A stretch of 64,000 nt of DNA, from NCBI GenBank assembly GCA_025526995.1, contig JAHLKG010000005.1, positions 1,527,104 through 1,591,103 of the forward strand. The letters run 5' to 3'. The position numbers and the translations under genes were made by a program. The DNA is from Powellomyces hirtus (Eukaryota > Chytridiomycota > Chytridiomycetes > Spizellomycetales > Powellomycetaceae). Below, piece after piece: positions 48,380 through 59,728 of this stretch (the stretch's first letter is position 1; each line of letters opens with the position of its first letter). Under the pieces are notes generated by a model that worked only from the letters and a program-made list of their open reading frames with translations, did no database searches and had not been told where the DNA came from.

Positions 48380-49012
48380 ATGCACACCCTCCCTCGTCTC
48401 CTCCTCCTCGTCCTTGTCACGCTCTGCGCTCTCGTCCACGGCGTCCCCACTCCTCAAGCCCCCGGCGGGTCTCCTCTCCGCCAACCCAGCGGTCAATTCC
48501 GCACCTGCTCCGACGTCCCCGGCGGGTCACTCCAACTCACGTCGCTCAACATCAGCCCCAACCCGGTCGTCGCGGGCGAAAACACCACCGTCACCATTAC
48601 CGCGAACAGTACCGCGGATATTACCCAGGGCGCCGCAGCCAACGTCACTGTCAGCTTGGGCGGCTTGTTCCAGGTCCTGGACCAGCAAATTGACCTCTGC
48701 CGCGCCGTCACCACCCTGGAATTGGGAACGGGATGCCCTATCCCCGCCGGAGAGAAGAATGTCGTGTTGACCCGGGAAGTACCCGCCGGAATCCCCCAGA
48801 CCACGTATCTGGTTAGAGTGGAGGCGGTCAATGGGGATGGATCAAAGTAAGTCGGGGCTGGATCGGTTGGTTTGTCCTCCGCCTTGCTACGTTTGCCGTT
48901 CATTAACGCCTTTCATTTGTTTTTTTCCAATTTCTCCTTTTTTCTTCTTGCATACAGCCTCGCATGCTTCGAAGGCCCCATTCGCATCGTCCAGCCCACC
49001 AACGGCAGTTGA
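48380..49012 (+). CDS. NPC2: Secreted/lysosomal ML-domain lipid-binding protein, NPC2-like
   Basis: Exons 48380-48846 and 48958-49012 encode 173 residues. A clear signal peptide (MHTLPRLLLLVLVTLCALVHG) is followed by the ML/NPC2 fold: SDVPGGSLQLTSLNISPNPV, then VAGENTTVTITANSTAD, LGGLFQVLDQQIDLC, GCPIPAGEKNVV, and, across the intron, NLACFEGPIRI. The cysteines at FRTCSD, QIDLC, GTGCP and LACF fit the family disulfides. Fungal members (PG/PI transfer protein type) bind sterol or phospholipid in the vacuole lumen. Four N-x-S/T sequons are present. The start is fixed by the signal peptide; length fits the family (~150-175). Confidence 0.92.
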
Positions 49013-50659
49013 AACCGCCCCTTACAAGGATCGCACGCGCCCCAACTCTGTCTCTGTTTTTCCCACATGTTTGCATTCGGCGCCCCCCCTTCCGCGAAAC
49101 TATCTTCATACCCGCTGTAAAAATCCCCCTCCCCCTCATTCAGTTCAGAAAAGGAAACAGAAAAATAGTGCAATTACTTCATTGCCCCCTTGCGCGCTGG
49201 TTTGTTGGTTTGCTGCGTTAGTTTACTCCTTTTCCCCCTCCCCCACATTTATATAGTGGGTTTGGTTGTGTATAGCTCCTCCTGTTCGGTTCTTCGCAGC
49301 TCACCTGTAGTGCTTAAAAAATAAAAACTTGACAAAATCACCTCGATCCCGTTTTGCAATTGTGTGTGTTGCTTCATGGTTGACGGCTGTCATGTCGGTA
49401 CGTGCACGGCATCCATCCCCACATCTTGTACATGACCAGGGGGGTGTTTGACTGAAAACCTACACATGGACTTGTACCCATGTTTTTTGTTTTTTTTGTC
49501 TACTCTCGACTGCTTGCGTCGGTTCAGCTCTCTCCACTCTATATCACATGCCGCATCAGGGACACGGATAGCAGCCCGAAAAAGGTTCGGCGAAGACTGG
49601 AACGTCCTGATAAAGTTCGTGATTAATCGGTGTAAGCACTGCATCCATTGATATGGGTCGCGGAGGATTTATGACGAAAGTAGAGAGGCTGTGAGAAGGA
49701 ATGTTGCAGCAAGAACGGGAACAGCCGACGTCAGATTCGCAAAAAGAAAAAGAAGAAACACAGTAATCGAACAGGACAGTTGACACTTTATAAGACTCAA
49801 ATCCATTCCAGTGGCTACATTGTGCACAATTCTGAACATCGCCAGTAAACCTACTGTGACTAGCTTTAAGCCCCGAGTGGTGAGCGGTCTCACCTAAATG
49901 CTCCTCACGAACATCACGACCTATCATTTCGATCTGGTTTGTTTATCTTCAGCCTATTGAATTCGTCATCCCTCCGCGACGCGACAGCCATACATATGGC
50001 CGACTCGGTGAGCCAAGCGGGAGGTCCTTACCCGGTACAGTCACCACATCTCATATTTCCAGTGCATTTTTCAGTTTGTCATCTCAATCTCTTCAATAAC
50101 GACGTCTTCATTAGAATGAACTTTGATATATGCTTGTTCTTACCTATGCTAATGTTTGTTTTTGACAATGCTAGCGGTCAATATAGCCTGAGGGGTATCC
50201 GAAAACCTTAATCGTTTTGCGCTTACACCACTGTGGGATTAAAATTAAAATTCCCCATACGGGAAGAGTCCAGTAGCCCCTACGAAAACCGCTGCATAAA
50301 GCCGTACACTTTTCCATCCTATAAACCCATGGCCACCTCACGGGCAAGCCTAGAGTGGATCAGCTACGGACCGCAAACGCTCATAATCCGGTGTCCTCCA
50401 ACAATCTACTCTAATGGCCGTGAAATTTCCTCAAGAAATCGACAACTTATATCTCATATCACCCTTTTCGCTGTGTAAACTTGTTTCTGCCATTGCGCAG
50501 TTGCCGGTGTGTGAGTACAAACTTTTCGGGGCCACCTGGTGCGACAGAGGGCAGTCCGCTGTGGCAACGCCCACTGGGCCACTACCGGTAAACCCCTCTG
50601 GCATATAAAGAGGAGCGGCATTTGCAGTGCGCCAGTGGCCCTCCAGGTTTGGCTTCACC
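49013..50659. other. Intergenic, no gene recognised
   Basis: About 1.65 kb. Open frames (49669-49893 minus, 49939-50211 plus) lack domains and splice logic. The final ~100 bases include a TATAAAG-type motif (50603-50609) ~50 bp before the F-box gene ATG. Confidence 0.45.
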
Positions 50660-51997
50660 ATGTTTGACATTCAGCTTCTGAACGAGGATGTCCTCCACAT
50701 CGTGTGCTCCTTCCTGGATATCAGAACTTTGCTGGAACTGTCCGCAACATCTCGACAGTGGCGCTCCAGATTGGGCATGGCGCCTGCCTCGAAGGCGTCC
50801 CAGGTTGCCGACAAAGAGAACGTTTCCACCATCCACCCACAGCAATTTGGCGGGTACCTGCCGCGCCGTATCCTGACGGCCATGTTCTCCCCATACTCGC
50901 CCCCAGATTCCCCTCCAACCCTTCCCTTCATCCTATCCACACTCAACTCCGTCCTCCCGTACCCTCTCCAACAGGCGACGTCAAACGATGCGAACGGACT
51001 TATGGAAGCGGCAGACGCAGTCAAGATTGTCACCAGGATTTTTACAACCCAGAAGGAGATCTTGAATCACGTCCTAAACCTCGCTGATGAACCAACGGAG
51101 CCTGCCACATGGGACCCGGAGGCTAGTTATCTCCCCGAATACGACTGGCACGAACCTGGCACCCGGACCTTTGCTCTTGGCACCCTGCGGCCAAACAGTG
51201 AAAAAGCCCCACGCGCAATCCTCCTCCCCCTCGACGTAATCATCCTCACCTGCTGCTTCAAATCAGCATTCGAAGAGGTTCTGCACATGTTGGGAGACTA
51301 CCTTCACCTTGAGTTAGATGATTTTGACTTCGATCATCCGAAATACTGTTGGGACGCGGACAAGATGCTGATGCTGAGGGGCTGCACACCGATAGGCTGG
51401 GGATATGAAGTCGTTCGTTCGAATGCCCAGGGCGGTTACTGGGCATCCGTGCAGGGGGATGTCAAGGTGCTGGTCCGCATTGGGAGCGTAGGACTGGATG
51501 ACACCGAGCAGGCCATATTTATGGATTGCACTCCTCCGACTGCAGATGCACTACCGGGCTCATCCTCGCCTTCCGAGAGTTTTGGTGCCATTTACGGGTA
51601 CGGTGTCGGCTCGGGAGCGGATGTGGGTCTGAGTATCATGTTTGCAAGCCTCACAGATTTGATTGCGGCCGTGTGCCCAGCCCGGGCAGAGTCATCCATG
51701 GACGATATGTTTGAGTGGGATCCGTATCTGGAAAAGCACAATTGTTTCTGGTACATGAAAGATGGCTTTTATGAACGCGAGGTCTTTGACGAGGAGATGC
51801 GTCAAGCTTTCATGGGTTGTGTCCGTGATCTGCACTCGGTATGGAAATTACCTGCCGGCACGTACACGTGTAGTCCTTGCGATCAGCAGGAGGCGGATAG
51901 GGACGCAGTGAAGAAGGAGAAGGAGAGGAAAAAAGAGGAAGATCATGCTTGGATGATGCCTCACATTGAACGCTTCCAGAGCCAATTAAGGCGTTGA
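50660..51997 (+). CDS. Intronless F-box protein of unknown substrate
   Basis: The 445-residue frame begins MFDIQLLNEDVLHIVCSFLD followed by IRTLLELSATSRQWRSR, a good F-box (residues ~4-42) for Skp1 binding in an SCF ubiquitin ligase. The remainder is a single globular region without LRR or WD repeats: WDPEASYLPEYDWHEPGTRT, AFEEVLHMLGDYLHLELDD, GYWASVQGDVKVLVRIGSVG, and a Lys/Glu-rich helical tail. ATG at 50660 was preferred over upstream non-ATG starts because the F-box begins immediately and a TATAAAG box lies ~50 bp upstream. Unlike most genes in this half of the window it has no intron, which could reflect lineage-specific expansion by retroposition or simple intron loss. Confidence 0.8.
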   Translation: MFDIQLLNEDVLHIVCSFLDIRTLLELSATSRQWRSRLGMAPASKASQVADKENVSTIHPQQFGGYLPRRILTAMFSPYSPPDSPPTLPFILSTLNSVLPYPLQQATSNDANGLMEAADAVKIVTRIFTTQKEILNHVLNLADEPTEPATWDPEASYLPEYDWHEPGTRTFALGTLRPNSEKAPRAILLPLDVIILTCCFKSAFEEVLHMLGDYLHLELDDFDFDHPKYCWDADKMLMLRGCTPIGWGYEVVRSNAQGGYWASVQGDVKVLVRIGSVGLDDTEQAIFMDCTPPTADALPGSSSPSESFGAIYGYGVGSGADVGLSIMFASLTDLIAAVCPARAESSMDDMFEWDPYLEKHNCFWYMKDGFYEREVFDEEMRQAFMGCVRDLHSVWKLPAGTYTCSPCDQQEADRDAVKKEKERKKEEDHAWMMPHIERFQSQLRR

Positions 51998-52817
51998 TGG
52001 CCACCCTGGCTCACGTAGATATTGAAAGGCATCAACTTCATTTGATGACTCTTGCGGAGACAAGAGAGGGCGAACAGAGTGCATTTGTATATGTTGGGGT
52101 GTTTTAAAGAAAAGAGATTGATTCAGTCAACCACCTTAAGCTCTTGTCGTCTATATCGAAGCTTAATAATAGCGTAGGATCTAAGTAATCTGTTTGCAAG
52201 TTGGTGAGCCAAGAGGACTGGTGCTCATCAACCTTATTCGACCGCCATTATACCGGTGCTCTGCTGCAAAAGAGAATCAGCTAAGCGCTCCAAAGCATTG
52301 GCTTGATCGTCCAAAAACGGCTCCAGACGGCCAACAGACGGCAGAGCATCCACCCGCATTTCGTCTTGCACGAAAGGAGAGGCAGGTCTGGACGCACATA
52401 TTTACAAAGAGCCCCATCGATTAGGCCAACGTCCGTGAATCGTCACGGCACAACTTGCCAGCAATATCATTAGATAAGTAGAGATGTAAGGTGCATCAAA
52501 CAAGTACAGAATCCGCAAACCATTTGTTTGACTTGCTGAAGCATGGGGGGGGGGGGGGGGGGACGGTGATGACTATTGCAGATGGTCCGCAGGCGAAGAA
52601 AGCTGCAACTTGAGGAAGACAATCGTAATGCATAGTCGTACGTGATATCACGCATGTCAAGCCTCTCGCTAACGAAGGCGGTTTTTTATTTATTTATATA
52701 AACAATATCATGATCCCATAGTCCATTATCTACTTGTAAACCGTTTTGGTTCTCCAGTCGCTTGTTTTCCTCTTTTATTTCGATTTGAATGGCATTTGTC
52801 TGTACCGGTGTATTTAG
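51998..52817. other. Intergenic, convergent 3' regions with poly-G tract
   Basis: Between the F-box gene (plus) and the TBCC gene (minus). It contains a 20-G run (52543-52562) and an AT-rich stretch (52681-52710). No gene recognised. Confidence 0.5.
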
Positions 52818-54211
52818 TCATATTCCCTGGATCAAAGCACACACGGTCCCGGATGGAATATCTGTCTCCTCATTCGCTTCCCAGCCCTTCAAAGCCCTCA
52901 TTACTTTCTCCACTCGCCCTTTGTCCCCCTCCTCATCCTCCTTCACCAATGTCCAATTTGGACTCTGCGCACCGCGCTTGAGCCAATTAAAGTCTTCGAC
53001 GTGGGCGTGGAGGGAGGTCGTTGGATTTGGGTCGATGCTGGCGCGCGCGTAGGCGGCGGGGAGGATTGAAGATGGGAAGGCGGAGGAGAGGGAGGAGACT
53101 GGGTAGGGGGCGAAACGTAGTGTGTTGGAGGTTTCCAAGATCGGGTGTGAGGTGATCTGCAGGTGGAATGTAGTGTGGGTTGTGTTGTGGATGCGGAGCT
53201 GGTCGGGTGATAAAAAGAAGGGATGAGATAATTGCCTTTCATGAGAAGAAAGCCGCCAGGGGCGCGTCGCACTTGTCAACCCTGCTACACCGCTCGTTCA
53301 CCTTCTTACCTGCCGACAAGCGATGATGAAAATACAGTTTTCGCAGCTTTCGATCAATACCGATCCGGCAATGGGGCCGACTACCACAACACAGTTCCGG
53401 AGGTGAGACGCATGCAGCGCCCCCACGCTCAAGCGCAACAGCGACACGCACGAGTCGGTTACGTTGGAGATGTCGATATCCTCCGCTGGGGATGACGGGG
53501 AGGCTGGTGCCGGCGGGGAGAGGTAGGTTGAGTGTTTGGAGGATATGCGGTGGTGCCGCGGTGAGGTGCTATTGTGAAGGGCTAGGGAACAAAGCAAATG
53601 AGGTTTCTGGAGTAAAGGTTTTCTGGGTACTATCAGCGTCCGGTACCATTTTGAGCTGGCGCTTCGTTTGTCGGAGGACCTGCAGCCTGCTTCTCGGGCT
53701 CTGGGGCGGAAAGCGAGGCCGTTGTAGCCGCTACCACATTCACCTTCTCTTTCCGTGACGCAAATGAGAATTTCGCACGGGGCGGATTCGTGCTCGTCAC
53801 CTGGTCCTGCAGGCTTTTCAACAGCTGTCAAAGAGAAAGGAACCACAGAAAACCCGAAACCGCTCGGGTCAGATAAAAGAAGCCCATTCCTCCTGTTCAT
53901 TCATTTCACGCTCTCTTCCCCTCTCACCGCCGCGCATTGACGTTGATCGTATGCCGGCAGATACACCGTCGCCGCCGTTAGGTCCTTCCCCAACGCACTG
54001 ATGCGCACTAGAGCAGCATTCCGATCAGATGTACTTTGCGAGAGTTGGGAATGAACGTCTAGTGTTGGACAAGGGCTTTAGGTCGTTGAGCTGATATGTT
54101 CGCAAAAGAAAGGAGTAAACGAACGAATCTAACATTACCATCACATTGAACCTTGAAGTCTGCGCAAAAGTGAGCGGCTGCTTGTTTGACGTCGAGTTGA
54201 GCGGCAGCCAT
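52818..54211 (-). CDS. TBCC: Tubulin-folding cofactor C (TBCC)
   Basis: Five minus-strand exons (54211-54139, 54058-53928, 53824-53647, 53581-53310, 53198-52818) close exactly to 344 residues, matching human TBCC (346). The N-terminal helical region (MAAAQLDVKQAAAHFCADFK) is spectrin-like; a linker with KFSFASRKEK follows. The C-CAP/cofactor C beta-helix is plain: DIDISNVTDSCVSLLRLSVG, ALHASHLRNCVVVVGPIAGS, VLIESCENCIFIIACRQ then LRIHNTTHTTFHLQITSHPI and RFAPY. The catalytic arginine expected in the ACxQLRxH segment is present (QLRIH). TBCC activates GTP hydrolysis on beta-tubulin in the TBCC-TBCD-TBCE complex, releasing the alpha/beta dimer. ATG at 54211 gives the short MAAAQ start and lies just before the first donor. 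Confidence 0.92.
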
Positions 54212-54804
54212 TCTCGGAAGATGGTGGGAGGGAAAGATGCAAACTCAGAGTTGTCGCTCGCGAACCTCCACGTCTAGTTGTGCGTTCGTTGTGGGGCCAC
54301 CCCATGAACCCGGGAAAAAAAGTTGTAAAACCTGCATCTCCGCTTCCACGGTAAGGTACACTACCCAGTTGTCGGAAACGCGATCTGAAACAAAAGATGC
54401 TGTCAAGGAAGAGAGCGTGTGACAGTGTCCGGCTTTGCAGAAGTGGAGTGGCCCCGACAAATACCCGCAGTTGAGGAGAGCCTTGGGTTCGAGTATGTTA
54501 CAAGCCTCCTTCAGTGCTTGCCAGCCACTATATCACTGCCTCCTTTCTGGAGCTCACACGTATCAAAGACTTTTTTGAGCCGAAGCTCCGAGGTAGTGCC
54601 CTCTGAATCTCCACAGGCACGGGTAAGGCGTGTTGAAAGCAGTCTTGAGCGTATGCCCCCGCATATTCACTGCCCCCGATTTTACTCCACCACAACGCGG
54701 CTGCCTCACCCTGCCGTGTTCCACTCGCTGCACTGCCCTCATGCCGGCGCAATACATAAATGCGAGAAGTGCCGAGCAAGGCAGTCCTGCATCTCAAACT
54801 CAAC

Positions 54805-55931
54805 ATGCCTCTCCCTGCCTTCACCGCTCCTCTCACGACGACGCACTCACATCCCGCCGGATCCATTGCAGGACTCGCGACGGCCCAGATCCAGAGAATC
54901 TGGCAGATGCCCGGTTTTGTCGAATGGTTCGCTGCGGCGTACAGTCGCAACCCGAACCCGACGGCGGCTCAGATCCAGACAATGCACACCAACTTCGCCG
55001 CGGCGCCGCCTCGACTCACAATCATTACCGCCAAACAATGGGACGCCGAGAACCCTCTCAACCGATACGATCTGACCTCGGACGTGACGGGCTGGCACCC
55101 CGCAAACGTCTCAGGGCTGCAGGATTGCGTGTGTCTCAGCAACCAGGTGAGCATCTAGGCCTTTCGTTCATCCCGTTGACCGCGACTTGCCGCCGACCCC
55201 TTCCACTCTTCCAACCTCAGCACTTCTCCAGCACCAACCCCGCGGTCGGAACAGGCATTCAGCAGGCCATGCTGGTCGGGGAGGCAGTCATCGTGTTCCT
55301 GCACGAGCTGTGTCACTATCACGCGTGGCTGACAGATGAGCGGTCTCCTGCCGTTGGATCACCGGGGCGCATCAGCGCGGCGGTCCCCCTCGCCTCTAGG
55401 ACGTACGACAGGTCCACAGACAGGCAGCGCGGCTATGCATACCGCGAGTCCGGGCTCCGCATGGAGGAGTATGTGTGGCGCGGGGTTCTGGTGTTGAAGT
55501 ACAGCAGGGACTGGCGCGGGATGAAGGACTACGACCGGGTGAGGGCATTTGACTTCTGAGTTGCGCAACGATGTGATGTTCGTGTAGCTAAAAGTCGTTT
55601 TTTAGCCCACCGCAGTCATTCTCACAGACCCGGCAACAGGAAAGGCAAGATCTCAGATCGGTGACGTTTGGACAAAGCTGGCGACTGGCGCAACGGCGGG
55701 TAAGTTTCGGAGATGCTCTATGCTTTTTGGCCGATGCAAAACAACCTCCCTCACGGGTTTATACTTTCGCCAGTTACGTGCCTCCCAAGGCTTGGTGAAG
55801 ATCAGGCACCGCAGGCGTGGGTGAGGTCGGGACGCGGAGCAAGCCACTGGACCCACAAAGCAATGAGGAGGATCCCGGGGCTCAGATTGATTGTCGCCCA
55901 TCGTGCCCGGGGTTGCCCCTGTCTGGATTAA
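54805..55931 (+). CDS. Putative small zinc metallopeptidase with HELCHYH motif (paralogue A)
   Basis: Exons 54805-55146, 55221-55538, 55606-55699 and 55774-55931 close to 303 residues. The core motif is VIVFLHELCHYHAWLTDE (H142, E143, H146), a textbook HExxH zinc-protease helix preceded by a hydrophobic strand. Upstream are two features shared with the paralogue at 56416-57640: FVEWFAAAYSRNP...AAPPR and TGWHP...LQDCVCL. Downstream, exon 3 (PTAVILTDPATGKARSQIGD, then VWTKLATG) and exon 4 (VTCLPRLGE...RRIPGL) align with exons 2 and 3 of the paralogue, which supports the splicing. A third zinc ligand cannot be assigned. There is no obvious signal peptide or TM segment, suggesting a cytosolic or unconventional location. 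No named peptidase family recognised. Confidence 0.65.
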
Positions 55932-56415
55932 ATTTGTTGCCGTAGTCAGTATAATGAAGCTAGTACGGACTCTGATTACATCCATTTGAATCGTAAAGAA
56001 TGAAGCTATAGATGGATCATAGTATTTGGTATCTTACTCGTAAAGAATGAAGCTGTAGATGAATCATAGTATTTGGCATCTTACTTTGAAATATTGTAAC
56101 TTAGATATCGGATAAAATAACATAAATAATGCAATTATCCCAACAGGCATCTTTAGCACTCGGCAAAAATAATATGCAAATTTTTGTTGTAAGTGGCCCA
56201 TTCCGAATAGTTGTGAGCAGGCTTAGGCTTGCTATATTGTTCGATCGATCACGTCCCCATTCCTCTGCTCTACCCCGGTCCCTTTCGTCTGTCGCGATCC
56301 CGCTGGCATAACGGCCTCGGGGCTCTGGAGGTGCGCGGGACGCTAGGCATCCCCAGGCAAAGGACAGATATAGTTTCATCCATATGACTTTTCTGCCCAT
56401 TCGCGCCAAGAATGC

Positions 56416-57640
56416 CTAGAGTACCGCACGCCACCATTTTACTGGCTTGGGATGGTTTCCCCAGTTTTCCTCTTTCGTATAATCAGGCCGGTCGATGCCG
56501 CGACAATACATCCGCGATACGCCAGAAAACTCGTAGACAAGCGGTACACCATACAGAGGGCGGTAGTTTCCAGGGAAACAGGAGCAGGCCCGAGTCGCGG
56601 GCGCCCATGCGCGGCCGATCAACGGTATGCTGTTCGCTGAGCGCCGGACGAAGCGCGAAACTCTTGCGGACAACGAGGGTGCGTGTGATTTGGTGCGAGG
56701 TGGTAGCGATGTGCCTTTGACGCATGAAATGAGAGAACAGAATGTGAGCTCAGAAGGTGAGCGGATAGGCGCAAGTGAAACCCACATACCGCTGGCGTAC
56801 AGCTCCCACAAGTCCCGCCCAACCTCGACATTGGAGGTGTTCAGATATATGCGTTTTGGCTATGGACAGTTAACAAAGATGAGTCAAGCGAAACGTGGGT
56901 TACAGCGAAAAGGTAGGCTGAGCTCAACTCACCAGCAGTATGTTTCCGTATCCGTGCTTCCAGGCGCTGCCAGGGGCCACGTCCCATACTCCGCCAAACA
57001 GGGCCTGCTCAAGGCGAGGCCCCGCATCTGCCCACGGGCGCTTCCCTCCCCTGCGCCCGGTGCCGTCGGTAGGGTGCATCGAAACAGAGCCTACGCTCAC
57101 CAACTGGCCCTTCTTGGCGGGCATGCGAGCGTCTGTGACGGCAGCAACATGATGCGCCAGCTGGTGGAGAAAAGTCACGACCGCCATTGCGAGCAGGCGG
57201 TCTCGATGGTCTGCGGTCTGGTAAGTTCCGAGCTGTCTTTCTGTGTCAAAGATCTTTGAGTTCAGGCAAACGCAGTCAGCAAAGTCGGGCTCGAAGCGGG
57301 GATGCCAGCCCCACACGTTCTCATCAACAGCGGTCAAGGGATGATAGTGGTTCCAAGTCCACGGATTGCAAAAGAGGACTCGAGGCGGCGCGGCGGTGAG
57401 TACGGCATGCATGGCGACAACCTCGCTGGGCGCTGGGCATGGGCAAGCAGTGTAGGCAGCGGTGAACCATGCCGTGAAGTCTGGGTGCTGGAAGAGAGTT
57501 TTGAGGCGGGCCATGAGGCGGGAGCTGATACCTTCAGGGTCAGGGCAACGAGGGTCGTAAGGCCCTACGACAAGAAGTGGCCCGTCCAAGCGAGGGAGTT
57601 GCAAGGAGCCAGCGGTAACGTGGACAGTAGGCTTTGGCAT
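56416..57640 (-). CDS. Catalytically altered paralogue B, HQLAHH in place of HELCHYH
   Basis: Minus-strand exons 57640-56933, 56859-56790 and 56714-56416 close to 358 residues. It parallels paralogue A along its length: HPDFTAWFTAAYTACPCPAP...AAPPR, GWHPRFEPDFADCVCL, then VVTFLHQLAHHVAAVTDARM where A has the HExxH helix, and finally PKRIYLNTSNVEVGRDLWEL then YASG. The zinc-binding histidines (H159, H163) persist but the catalytic Glu is Gln (Q160), which abolishes general-base catalysis in known HExxH peptidases, so it may be a pseudoenzyme or regulator. The long Arg-rich C-terminal exon (SARVSRFVRRSANSIPLIGR) extends beyond A. ATG at 57640 matches the start of similarity. The two genes are convergent, separated by 485 bp, suggesting an inverted local duplication. 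Confidence 0.65.
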
Positions 57641-59357
57641 GGCAGACAATGTGAGATTGGTGATAGGAGGAGAATGGGCGAGCGCGGGAGCTTTTATTGT
57701 TGAAGGCAAGCAAGCGGCGCGCAATCGGCGTGTTGTAAACAGTGTCGCGGTGGCGCGCTGATAATGGCAACGAAACAGGAGAATAACACGGAGTTGACGA
57801 AACAACCAGAACAATTCACCCATTTCATTTTTATTTTTATTTTTTCTCATTTTACGCCTTTTCCGGTTCGGTTTTTTCTCCACGTGGGTGAAGGCTTGTT
57901 CGCTGGCTGCCCTCTTTTGTTGTCGTTGTCGAGAGGACCGCGCCCGGCTGGACCGCAACAGTCGATGAAGGCGGCAGTCCATTATTTGGCTGAGGAAGAT
58001 GCCTGAAGGAGGTTACTCGATAATATTCACACCATAGAGCCTTTGGGTTATAAGGTCAAGCAGGTGACCGGGTACATTACAATAGTTTCTGCGGTGAATC
58101 GAACCAACGGAGGAGACATCGCGCCCACGCGTTCGCTGTTCTTCTTTCCTCCATCTCAAAAGGCCCTCCCCTCAACAATCAAGTAGCTTTTCTCTCGTCC
58201 CTCTCTCTTCTCATCCTCTATCACGATATATGCACAGCGCCGACAACACTGCGCGCACCGGCTTCGGTCTCAGCGAGCGATACGACAGACTTCTCGCGCT
58301 CTGATATCATACGCCGCGCCCCAATTGGACGCGTCACCCAATCGGACTTGAAGGTAAGCACGGGAAAGCTTGCAATCTTGCTTGAACTGTGCGCTTTGCC
58401 ATGCCGCTACGAATGCATCTTCTTCGGAGGATGGGGGACCACTTGGATCGGTGTGAATCGGTCTTTGAAGCACGTTGGCAGTGGATCATTAATTTGAGCC
58501 ACCCCCAAATCATTTGGGTTGTGACCTGACTTGCATTGAAGCCCGGTGGGACACAGGCGAGGGTCCATCATATTGTGTTTGTGCTACTCGTCCAGGCGGG
58601 GGGTCGGGGCTTACCCGTCCATGCGGATTGTGAAGTTGCGTGGGGCAATTTCACTTTTCTCTGTGAGTAGGCCTATCACAGAGGCTTGGCAAAATTCGCA
58701 GGTTGGGACCACTTGGATCGGTGTTAGTCGGTCTTTGAAGCACGTTGGCAGTGGATCATTAATTTGAGCCACCCCCAAATCATTTGGGTTGTGACCTGAC
58801 TTGCACTGAAGCCCGGTGGGACACAGGCGAGGGTCCATCATATTGTGTTTGTGCTACTCGTCCAGGCGGGGGGTCGGGGCTTACCCGTCCTAAGCCGTGA
58901 GGCTTGACAGATGCGCATCTGTCTGTGTGACCTGCGAAGTTCATTTTTTAAAATTTCTCATTTCTGGAGAGAGCCGATTTACTGTTTATCATCTTACTAA
59001 TCAATACCGAGGTCCCCTCCTGCCCAGTTATACCTCTCAGCACCCCGCTGTTCCCAAGACCCTCAGGTAAGCGTTACAGTTTTTGAATCGCTGTTGGTCT
59101 CACTTTCGTTTTGCTCTTTTCCAGTATCAGATGCATCTAAAGTGGATGTGAGTGCTCCTCTTTTCGTGATCCCTTACATTCTTGGTGGCTTCAGCCGGGA
59201 ATTCCGTTTTCTCTCCTGTTCCACAATTCTTCAACATCAACCCGGCTTTGAACAAGCCGCCCCGGCCGGACATATCAAACATCGGTATGGTGATTTCGTC
59301 TCGGGTTGGTACTTCGTCTGATCCGAATGAAGCATACGAAAACATTTTCGCTTACAG
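57641..59357. other. Subtelomeric non-coding region containing a duplication
   Basis: No gene recognised. It contains the direct duplication described at 58435-58890. A T-rich stretch (57815-57880) lies upstream of paralogue B. Confidence 0.45.
58435..58890. repeat. Direct duplication of a 186-bp unit, 270-bp period
   Basis: Copies 58435-58620 and 58705-58890 are nearly identical, differing at only a few positions (for example GTGTGAATC vs GTGTTAGTC, CTTGCATTG vs CTTGCACTG). Both start GGGACCACTTGGATCGGTGT and end GGGGCTTACCCGTCC. The 84-bp intervening piece is unique. The second copy is followed by TAAGCCGTGAGGCTTGACAG. The conserved unit may be a non-coding RNA or subtelomeric repeat; it has no open frame common to both copies on a domain basis. 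Confidence 0.95.
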
Positions 59358-59728
59358 GAATCTATTTCCACCGGACCTTGAGCAAAATGGCCAGCTTTGT
59401 GGGCCAGCTGAGCATGCGCTCATCTTCAAGCAATGGACCTGTGGGACCATAGCCCCAATCGACATGCCTCATTCCCACCTTCGACCGGCCACAGCATTTT
59501 GGATCATCTTCTGGCCAGCGCCGGATGTGGCTTGCACAGAAAATGTCAGCGGATAACGCTTATAACGTATCGTTCCTGTACTCCGTGGCGCCTGGCGTCA
59601 AAGCGGAAGCGCCTGGAGACGCTCATTTTGGCCCTCAAGTCCTCGGCACTTTTCAGAACCGTTTGTCAGGACCAACGTTGAGTACGCAATCCTTAACATT
59701 CCAAAAAAGGAAAGTACTTCCCAGCTAG
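59358..59728 (+). pseudogene. Spliced reading frame interrupted by an in-frame TAG
   Basis: After an acceptor-like TTACAG (59352-59357) a frame runs KMASFVGQLSMRSSSSNGPV then GP, hits TAG at 59450-59452, and continues in the same frame RMWLAQKMSADNAYNVSFLY, APGVKAEAPGDAHFGPQVLG and SLTFQKRKVLPS to a stop at 59726-59728. Upstream, GNSVFSPVPQFFNINPALNK (59197-59256) could be the preceding exon with a GTATGG donor at ~59286. The single internal stop could be a nonsense mutation, or an intron may hide it. No family recognised. Confidence 0.35.
59668..59702 (-). repeat. Inverted copy of the telomere-adjacent motif
   Basis: GGACCAACGTTGAGTACGCA and the following ATCCTTAACATTCC form the reverse complement, with few changes, of the sequence at 63598-63632 immediately before the telomere. 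Confidence 0.75.
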
